From assembly GCA_933228675.1 (NCBI GenBank), contig OW121744.1, positions 98,771,026-98,835,025 on the forward strand: 64,000 bases of DNA. Direction: 5' to 3'. Made by a program: the position numbers and the translations under genes. Below the pieces are notes generated by a model that saw only the letters and a list, made by a program, of their open reading frames with translations, ran no database searches and was not told where the DNA came from. Each line of letters opens with the position of its first letter. The first letter of the stretch is position 1. Of this stretch, positions 36,213 through 45,134 are shown in pieces. The DNA is from Stomorhina lunata (Eukaryota; Arthropoda; Insecta; Diptera; Rhiniidae).

Positions 36213-36426
36213 CTGTGGCTTGGTGCTAAAAGGGCCAATGTCAAAAAAGAGGTTTTTAGAAAATTTGATTTAAAGTTTTTATTTTCGATATAAATTCATA
36301 GTAAAATCGCCCAGAAAAAAACCTTATAAATCTGTGTAGAGTTAAGTTAAAGATTAACTAAGTTAAAGATTAACTAACTTAAAGCAGCAAAAATTTTACA
36401 TTGACCCTTTTAGCACCAAGCCACAG
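36213..36426. mobile_element. MITE-like element with about 32-bp TIRs
   Basis: CTGTGGCTTGGTGCTAAAAG at 36,213-36,232 pairs with CTTTTAGCACCAAGCCACAG at 36,407-36,426. Complementarity continues inwards to about 32 bp with two mismatches. The interior is about 150 bp and non-coding; it contains a short direct repeat AAGTTAAAGATTAACTAA at 36,343 and 36,360. AAAT lies on both sides and could be a 4-bp target duplication. The superfamily is unknown. Confidence 0.8.
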
Positions 36427-36479
36427 AAATAGTATTAATAGAAATTTTACAAATTTCCTGTAATCAGACTCATTCATTA

Positions 36480-36655
36480 ATAGAAGTGTCTCTAATTTCA
36501 GACAGATCGAAAACCACGCATTATTTATATTTAATTTGCGAAACAAAATAAATACGAATTATAGTGTCAATACAAATATCAACATGACAATCAACTGAAC
36601 AGAAACTGAACATTTTTCAGTTTTACCTTTTTTTTATTTTATACATTATTATTGT
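36480..36655 (+). repeat. Dispersed repeat, copy 2
   Basis: Homologue of 26,685-26,865 in the same orientation: CAGACAGATCGAAAACCACG then CATTAT, AATACGAATTATAGT, ACAAATATCAACATGAC, GAACAGAAACTG, and ATTTTTCAGTTTTACC. It begins about 55 bp after the MITE at 36,213-36,426. Confidence 0.7.
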
Positions 36656-36744
36656 TGCCATAAGGCGACTAAGAACTTAAACACTATAAAGGAGACTCAA
36701 ACAAGAATAAATAGGCAAAAGTTTACTTAAACCTTCAGCAATTG

Positions 36745-36965
36745 GGGGCTAATAAAGAATTTTGAAATCTAAGCTCGGAGACTTGAAAGCAGCTTTTCTA
36801 TCAGAAAATATCTTTATTTCAAAAGTTGTGCAGACACTGACTTGAAATACAAAGACTTAGCACTCGCAGGACAACATTCAGCATGTATTGTAGTACGTGG
36901 ATTCTGAAAGAGCCCTGCCCAAAATGATCCACGCTATAGCATTACCGATCTTACTTCCGCTGTCT
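36745..36965 (-). pseudogene. Possible LINE RNase H relic, weak
   Basis: The minus strand contains IFSDRKAAFKSPSLDFKILY near 36,770-36,830. This resembles the RNase H strand-helix of LINEs where IFSDSQAA carries a catalytic Asp. Upstream on the same strand the sequence has higher GC but is not readable as protein without several shifts. The call rests on about 20 residues and could be chance. Confidence 0.3.
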
Positions 36966-36994
36966 GGACTTTCAGATTTGCCGATATATCAGCA

Positions 36995-39000
36995 TTAAGA
37001 TGTTTTTGAATAATTTCCCCTGAAAACAAGATATTTTTGAAAAATTTCGCGTACAAATAAGATTTTTTAAAAATTTTCTATCAAAAAGATTTAAAAATTT
37101 CCTATAAAAATAAGAAATTTTTGAATAATTTCCTATAAAAATAGGACAATTTTTGAAAAATTTAAGAAATAAGAAATTTTTTTTCAAAATTTCCCAAAAA
37201 GATAAGAAACTTTTGAAAAATTTCCTATAAAAATAAGAAATTTTTGAAAAATTTCCTATAAAAATGAGAAATTTTTGAAAAATTTTCTATTAAAACAGAA
37301 ATTTTTGAAAAATTTCCTATAAAAATAGGAAATTTTTGAAAAATTTCCTATAAAAATAAGAAATTTTTAAAAATTTCCTATAAACATAAGAAATTTTTGA
37401 AATTATTCTTTTTACATACAAGTTTTTATAAAAATTTTGCAAAATTTCTTTAAAAATGCGAAAATTTTGGAAAATTAGAAATTTTTGCAAAAAAAATCCT
37501 ATAAAAATAAGAAATTTTTGAAAAATTTCATCTAAAAAGAAGAAATTTTTGAAAAATTTTTGAAAAATTTCCTATAAAAATAAAAAAATTTTGAAAAATT
37601 TCCTATAAAATTTTTGAAAAAATTTCCTATAATAATAAGAAATTTTTGAAGAATTTCCCACAAAAATAAGAAATTTTTGAAAAATTTCCTACAAAAAAAA
37701 AATTTTGAAAAATTTCCTAAAAAAATAAGAAATTTTTAAAAAATTTCCTATAAAAATATGAAATTAAAAAAAAAAAACATTTCTTTAAAAATAATAAACT
37801 TTTGAAAAATTTCCTATAAAAATAAGAAATTTTTGAAACATTTCCTATTAAAAAAAGAAAATTTGAAAAAAAATTCTTAAAAAATAAGAAATTTTGAAAA
37901 TATTTATATAAAAATAAGAAATTTTTAAAAAAATTCCTATAAAAATAATAAATCTTTGAATTTTTTTCTTTATAAAATAAAATAAGAAATTTTTGAAAAT
38001 TTTCTATAAAAATAAGAAATTATAGAAAAACTTCCTATAAAAATAAGTATTTAAAAAAAATCCTATAAAAATAAGACATATTTGAAAAATTTTCTATTAC
38101 AATACGAAATTTTTGAAAAACTTTCTGTAAAAATAAGAAATTTTTGAAAAATTTGCTGTAAAAATAAGAAATTTATAAAAAATTTCCTATAAAAATAAGA
38201 TATTTTTGAAAAATTTTCTATAAAAATAAAAAATTTTTGAAAATTTTGCTATAAAAATTAAAAATTAAAAATTTTTGAAAAATTAGAAAATTGTGAAAAA
38301 TTCCCTCTCAAAATAAGATATTTTTGAAAAATTTCTAATACAAATAAAAAATATCGAATAATTTCCAATAAAAATAAAAAATTGTGGATGAATTTCCTAT
38401 AAAAATAAGAAATTTCTGAAAAATTTCCTATAAAAATACGAAATTTTTGAAAAGTTTCCTATAAAGATATCGTATTTTAATTTCATATAAAAGTAGGATA
38501 TTGAAGAAAAACATCTTTTAAAAATAAGAAATTATAGAAAATCTTCCTATAAAAATAAGTAATTAAAAAAATCCTATAAAAATAAGAAATTTTTGAAAAA
38601 TTTCTTATTAAAATACGAAATTTTTTTAAAAATTTTCTGTAAAAATAAGAAATTTTTGAAAAATTTTAAATACAAATAAAAAATTATCGAATAATTTCCA
38701 ATAAAAATAAAAAATTGTTTAGGAATTTCCTATAAAAATAAGAAATTTTTGAAAAATTGTCTGTAAAAATAAAAATTATTTTAAAAATTTCCTATAAAAA
38801 TAAGAAATTTTTGAAAAATTTCCTATAAAAATAAAAAAGTTTAGAAAAATTTTCAATAAAAATATGAAATTTTTGAAAAATTTCCTTTAAAAATACGAAA
38901 TTTTTGAAAAGTTTGCTATAAAAATAACAATTTTTTTTTAATGAAATTTACAAATATTTGTAAGATTTCCTATAAAAATAAAAAAATTTTGAAAATGGTA
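36995..39000 (-). repeat. Degenerate 31-bp satellite, orientation B
   Basis: About 60 diverged units of the satellite seen at 27.06 and 60.35 kb, reading GAAATTTTTGAAAAATTTCC and TATAAAAATA as at 60 kb and the reverse complement of 27 kb. Units carry frequent substitutions (AAATAAGAAA replacing AAATAGGAAA) and indels. A larger sub-block seems duplicated: CTTCCTATAAAAATAAGTA near 38,030 and 38,540, each followed by similar units including TACAAATAAAAAAT-ATCGAATAA near 38,339 and 38,671. This is the oldest-looking member of the family. Confidence 0.92.
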
Positions 39001-41175
39001 AATTTTTTATAAATTTCTTTAATAAAAATTCTCTAACATAAGAACGTAACTTAAGAAAATTATGGTTTTATCCTAGAAAAAATTTAAAATAGTCAATAAC
39101 TTTGTTCAAAATATAAAAACTTCAATAATATCTTATTTATTGTAAAAATTATAGAAATATTTTGAAAGAAATTTTTCTTGCAACATAAGAAATTTTTTAA
39201 ATTTAACAAACAGTATAACATAAAAACCAAATATAACAAATATTTATAAACTTGCATCCTGTTGCAAGTTCAAAATTTAACACGTTCGAAAAAAAATCCT
39301 TCTGCTGTATATACATTTGATAATTTTATTAATCGTTTATGATTGTGTGAGTTTATTTTTTGTTTAGAAATTTGGAAAAAATTCTTATTTTTGTAGTTTT
39401 GGATCAACTTTATTTGCAATTTTTATAAAAAGTTTGTTTTATTTAAGTACAGAAAATATTTTTGCAAAATTTTTGGTGTTGTCATATGTTGAAAGTTAAA
39501 AATTTTTAAGTTTTCTCTTAAATTTCATATGTTTTCTTATAATTTTTTAGAATATCAAACAATTTTGAAATTTTCTAGGAAAATTTAACTTGCAACATGA
39601 CTAATCAACAAATTTTAGCTAAAAAGAACATTGCCATGAATTTTTCTTCAGTAAGATATAAAAATTATGCAATATTTACTAACTTGCCACATGTTGCAAG
39701 TTTAAAATTTTCGCTAAATTTGTGTCAAAAAATGTATTTTTGTCTTAACTGTTGAAATAAATTAAAATTACTTGAAAATATTCATCCTGCCACATGTTGC
39801 AAGTTGTTAAAAATTTTAAATTTTCTTCAAAAAAATTATGATTTTAAACTATGCCACATTACGAATAAATTTTATTTCAAAATTATGCAAGATTTGTGAT
39901 TTTTTGTTAGTTTCTTGTATGATTTTGCTTGTAATCATTGTTGTAGTTTTTTTCTTTCTGGGGTTTTAATTATAATTGCATGTTTAAACATTTTTCTTAC
40001 AAAATCCATCAACACATACCAAACAACCCACACACAAACAAGACACACGCACTTTTACTTTAGATTATTTCGAATTCTTCAGACCAAGAAAATGCAGCAT
40101 TAACTGAAATTAAGTTAATTTCATTTAATTTTCAAAATAAAAATGTATTTTAATCATGTTTTTTTCTTAATCATGATTCGTATACCAACAAAATAAGTAT
40201 CATTTCTGATTACAAAATATGTTGACAACATACAAACACAACAAGAAATTTACGTGCGACACAGACACCTCCGCCTTCTAATATAAGTACTCGTTTTATA
40301 TTATGTACTAGTTGTTTAGTTAATTATATGAAATGAAATTTTTGTTATTTATATTTTCAACTTATTTCTGTATAAATGACATTTTGCTTAATAATTAAAT
40401 ACACTTAATGTTCAGAATTAATTAATTATTTGTATGTTTTATTTTTATATTATGTGTCTGTCCGTTGGTATGTTGTATGAGGTTTTTGTAGTCATTAATT
40501 TTTTTTTTTCTTTATTATTTTGGGGTAATTAAACAATTGAAAACTTGCGTTTTTTTTTTTCAATTTTTAAAAATAATTATTAAGGCCTTATTGTATTTAG
40601 GTATGTTTAATGTTCAACTACACATTTATTGTACTTCATAATGATCTATCATTTCACTCATTATTAACCTCCTCATCATCAATTAACTACATCAGCAGCA
40701 GCAACAACACCAGCAACAGCAACATTACTGAAATATAATGAAAACATTTGTATGAAGTTCTGACTGCCACTCACATGCACTCATACTCATTTTAATGCTT
40801 TTAAGGGGGTAATTAAGTACAATTAAAATTCCGCTGACATTTCTCGCCTTTTTTTTCTCCGATGTCTTTTTCTTCTTTCTACAAATTATTTTTATAAGAT
40901 ACAACGTTGTAAAAAAATGCGAGCGTAGAAAATACTTAATGTACTTATTTACTACAGAGTAAATTGTTGACATATTGGTAGCGTGTAAAAAAATTCAACA
41001 AAATTTCTTTTTAAATAAATAATTATTGTTGCAAGTATGTGTGACACACTGTTTAATTGTGAATATAAGTGTTTTTAAGTGATTATGACTTACGCACATA
41101 ACAAGGATTTTCATGCCATACTTCAAATCATTGAAATCTAGCTAAGCCTTAACTTTTGCCAAAACGACAAATATT
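39001..41175. other. AT-rich, with palindrome sites; no gene seen
   Basis: No coding motif. Four diverged sites of the 30-35 kb palindrome occur near 39,250 (ACTTGCATCCTGTTGCAAGT), 39,590 (AACTTGCAACATGACTAA), 39,681 (AACTTGCCACATGTTGCAAG) and 39,787 (CTGCCACATGTTGCAAGTTG). A CAG/CAA microsatellite lies at 40,690-40,725. Confidence 0.6.
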
Positions 41176-42660
41176 CTAAAAAACGTTTGTCACAGTGACA
41201 AATTTTCTAAAGAAAATTCATCGCAGTGATAACTTTTCTAAAGAAAACTTATTACAGTGAGAACTTTTCTAAAGAAAACTTAAAGAAAAATTGTCACAGT
41301 AACAACTTTTCTAAAGAAAAAATGTCACAGTGACAACTTTTCTAAAGAAAAATTGTCACAGTGACAACTTTTCTAGAGAAAAATTGTCACAGTGACAACT
41401 TTTCTAAAGAAAAATTGTCACAGCGACAACTTTTCTAAAGAAAAATTGTCACAGTGACAACTTCTCTAAAAAACACTTGTCACGGTGACAACATTTCTTG
41501 AGAAAATTTGTCACAGCGACAACATTTCTTGAGAAAATTTGTCACAGCGACAACTTTTCTAAAGAAAACTTGTCACAGCGACAACTTTTCTAAAGAAAAC
41601 TTGTCACAGCGACAACTTTTCTAAAGAAAACTTGTCACAGCGACAACTTTTCTAAAGAAAACTTGTCACAGCGACAACTTTTCTAAAGAAAACTTGTCAC
41701 AGCGACAACTTTTCTAAAGAAAACTTGTCACAGCGACAACTTTTCTAAAGAAAACTTGTCACAGCGACAACTTTTCTAAAGAAAACTTGTCACAGCGACA
41801 ACTTTTCTAAAGAAAACTTGTCACAGCGACAACTTTTCTAAAGAAAACTTGTCACAGCGACAACTTTTGTAAAGAAAAATTGTTACAGGGACAAATTTTC
41901 TAAAGCAAAAATGTCGACAAATTTTCTAAAGAAAAATTGTCACAGTGACAACTTTTCTAAAGAAAAATTGTCACAGTGACAACTTTTCTAAAGAAAAATT
42001 GTCACAGTGACAACTTTTCTAACGAAAAATTGTCACAGTGACAACTTTTCTAAAAAATTGTCACAGCGACAAATTTGCTAAAGAAAAATTGTAACAGCGA
42101 CAAATTTTCTAAAGAAAAATTGTCACAGCGACAAATTCTCTAAAGAAAAATTGTCACAGTGACAAATTTTCTAAAGAAAAATTGTCACAGTGACGACTTT
42201 TCTAAAAAAAACTTGTCACAGTGACAACTTTTCTAAAGAAAAATTGTCACAGGGACAAATTTTCTAAGGAAAAATTGTCACAGGGACAAATTTTCTAAAG
42301 AAAAATTGTCACAGGGACAAATTTTCTAAAGAAAAATTGTCACAGGGACAAATTTTCTAAAGAAAAATTGTCACAGGGACAAATTTTCTAAAGAAAAATT
42401 GTCACAGCGACAAATTTTCTGAAGAAAAATTGTCACAGCGACAAATTTTCTAAAGAAAAATTGTCACAACGGAAAATTTTCTAAAGAAATATTGCCGCAG
42501 CGACAAATTTTCTAAGGAAATATTGTCGCAGCGACAAATTTTCTAAAGAAATATTCTCGCAGCGACAAATTTTCTAAAACAAAATTGTCACAGCGACAAC
42601 TTTTCTAAAAAAAAATTGTCGCAGCGATAATTTTCTAAAGAAAAATTGTCACAGTGACAG
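41176..42660 (+). repeat. 31-bp satellite with two dyads per unit
   Basis: About 48 units. Each joins a dyad TTGTCACAGTGACAA (perfect in the GTGAC variant) to a second dyad TTTTCTAAAGAAAA. Variants come in blocks: CAGTGACAACT (about 41,290-41,460), CAGCGACAACT with GAAAACT (41,510-41,870, almost invariant), CAGTGACAACT again (41,935-42,050), CAGCGACAAAT (42,060-42,150), CAGGGACAAAT (42,245-42,400), then mixed CAGCGACAAAT units with CGCAGCG changes to 42,640. It passes directly into the 33-bp satellite. Blocks suggest separate rounds of local amplification. Confidence 0.96.
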
Positions 42661-44215
42661 ATTTAAGTCAAAATTTTCTATAGAAAACTTAGACTTTTAG
42701 TCAAAATTTTCTATAGAAAACTTAGACTTTTAGTCAAAATTTTCTACAGAAAACTTAGACTTTTAGTCAAAATTTTCTATAGAAAACTTAGACATTTAGT
42801 CAAAATTTTCTATAGAAAACTTAGACTTTTAGTCAAAATTTTCTATAGAAAACTTAGACTTTTAGTCAAAATTTTCTATAGAAAACTTTGAATTTTAGTG
42901 AAAATTTTCTATAGAAAACTTAGACTTTTAGTGAAAATTTTCTATAGAAAACTTAGACTTTTAGTGAAAATTTTCTATAGAAAACTTAGACTTTTAGTCA
43001 AAATTTTCTATAGAAAACTTAGACTTTTAGTCAAAATTTTCTATAGAAAACTTAGACTTTTAGTGAAAATTTTCTATAGAAAACTTAGACTTTTAGTGAA
43101 AATTTTCTATAGAAAACTTAGACTTTTAGTGAAAATTTTCTATAGAAAACTTAGACTTTTAGTGAAAATTTTCTATAGAAAACTTAGACTTTTAGTCAAA
43201 ATTTTCTATAGAAAACTTAGACTTTTAGTCAAAATTTTCTATAGAAAACTTAGAATTTTAGTGAAAATTTTCTATAGAAAACTTAGACTTTTAGTGAAAA
43301 TTTTCTATAGAAAACTTAGACTTTTAGTGAAAATTTTCTATAGAAAACTTAGACTTTTAGTCAAAATTTTCTATAGAAAACTTAGACTTTTAGTCAAAAT
43401 TTTCTATAGAAAACTTAGACTTTTAGTGAAAATTTTCTATAGAAAACTTAGACTTTTAGTGAAAATTTTCTATAGAAAACTTAGACTTTTAGTGAAAATT
43501 TTCTATAGAAAACTTAGACTTTTAGTGAAAATTTTCTATAGAAAACTTAGACTTTTAGTGAAAATTTTCTATAGAAAACTTAGACTTTTAGTGAAAATTT
43601 TCTATAGAAAACTTAGACTTTTAGTCAAAATTTTCTATAGAAAACTTAGACTTTTAGTCAAAATTTTCTATAGAAAACTTAGACTTTTAGTCAAAATTTT
43701 CTATAGAAAACATAGACTTTTAGTCAAAATTTTCTATAGAAAACATAGACTTTTAGTCAAAATTTTCTATAGAAAACTTAGACTTTTATTCAAAATTTTC
43801 TATAGAAAACTTAGACTTTTAGTCAAAATTTTCTATGGAAAACTTAGACTTTTAGTCAAAATTTTCTATAGAAAACTTAGACTTTTAGTGAAAATTTTCT
43901 ATAGAAAACTTCGACTTTTAGTCAAAATTTTCTATAGAAAACTTTTAGACTTTTAGTCAAAATTTTCTATAGAAAACTTAGACTTTTAGTCAAAATTTTC
44001 TATAGAAAACATAGACTTTTAGTCAAAATTTTCTATAGAAAACTTAGACTTTTATTCAAAATTTTCTATAGAAAACTTAGACTTTTAGTCAAAATTTTCT
44101 ATAGAAAACTTAGACTTTTAATCAAAATTTTCTATAGAAAATTTAGACTTTTAGTCAACATTTTTATAGAAAACTTAGACTTTCAATCAAAAGTTTTTAT
44201 AGAAAATTTTCTATG
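42661..44215 (+). repeat. 33-bp satellite, orientation A
   Basis: About 47 units of 33 bp, made of AAATTTTCTATAGAAAACTT plus AGACTTTTAGTC. The perfect dyad TTTTCTATAGAAAA is nearly invariant; GACTTTTAGTC forms a second small stem. The main variant is AGTGAAAA for AGTCAAAA, in runs between 42,895 and 43,600. Rarer ones are GAAAACATAGAC (43,711, 43,742 and 44,008) and CTTTTATTCAAAA (43,784 and 44,050). The last two recur 266 bp apart in the same order, so about eight units were duplicated. The 352-codon open frame at 42,898-43,956 is a by-product. Confidence 0.97.
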
Positions 44216-45134
44216 GAAACTTTTGATTTTGAAATTTGTGTTTGCCTGAAAATCTCAGACCTGTGTATATATGAAGTAATAGATATTATTGTCTACATGA
44301 TCATTTCATTGATTTTGATTGTTTTCTATTTGTATTGTGCTGATTTTACGTTTTTCTATTAAGTAAAAAAAAAAATTCTGGTCATTTCATTTATTCATTA
44401 GTTATTTTTTTTTCATTCTTCAATGTTTTTTAAATTTAATTGTTTTTTTTTTTTCAACTTTTCTAAAAAGTCCGTCTGTGTCTTGGTGTTAGTGGCATAT
44501 AAATTTTGTGATCATTTAATATGTTTATTTATGTATATTAATAATAATAAAATTTAAAAAGTAGAAATGTCTTTGGAGAAAAGAGATAGAAATTTTTAAA
44601 CTATAAGACTACGTTCATATTTAGATGAATGAAAAAAAAAAATGAAGAAAACAGAAAATATTTGTAAGAATGTTTGTGTATAGCAAAAATTAATGATCTG
44701 CTGACGTCAAATGCTAATTGAAATTAATTTAGAATAATAATAGTATATTATTACGAAAGTATCTGTAAATAAGTCAATGAAAGGCTAGAAAATGCGAAAG
44801 AATTTTTTTTTGCATCTTTAAAGATATAATGTGCAACATATTGCAAGACTAAGAAGACGCATTATAAAAAAGTGGTCGATAGACAAATTTTTTTGAAAAA
44901 ATGTAGACGAAAGGCAAAGTTTTCTCCAGAAATGTTGACTTAAAGCCAAAGTTTTATATTTTTGTTTTAATTTCATTTGTACAAATGTTTAGGAACATGT
45001 TGCTAAGCAGATCTTGTTTAGCAACATGTTGCTAGACATATCTTGCTTAGCAACATGTCTCTGGATAAGGCCAAAGTTTTATATAGAAAAATTAACAGAA
45101 AGGCAAAGTTTTCTATCAAAAAATTTTAACTAAA
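44216..45134. other. Spacer between inverted 33-bp arrays
   Basis: AT-rich with no gene. It contains one exact GCAACATGTTGC at 45,021 and relatives near 44,831 (GCAACATATTGC), 44,995 (GAACATGTTGCTAAGC) and 45,050 (GCAACATGTCTC). Three of them sit in an alternating phrase with TCTTG(T/C)TTAGCAACATG. Confidence 0.7.

Noticed and set aside
42898..43956. 352-codon open frame as a gene
   Set aside because: It is 11-codon satellite translated in its open frame, starts at GTG, and has no ATG or flanking gene signals.
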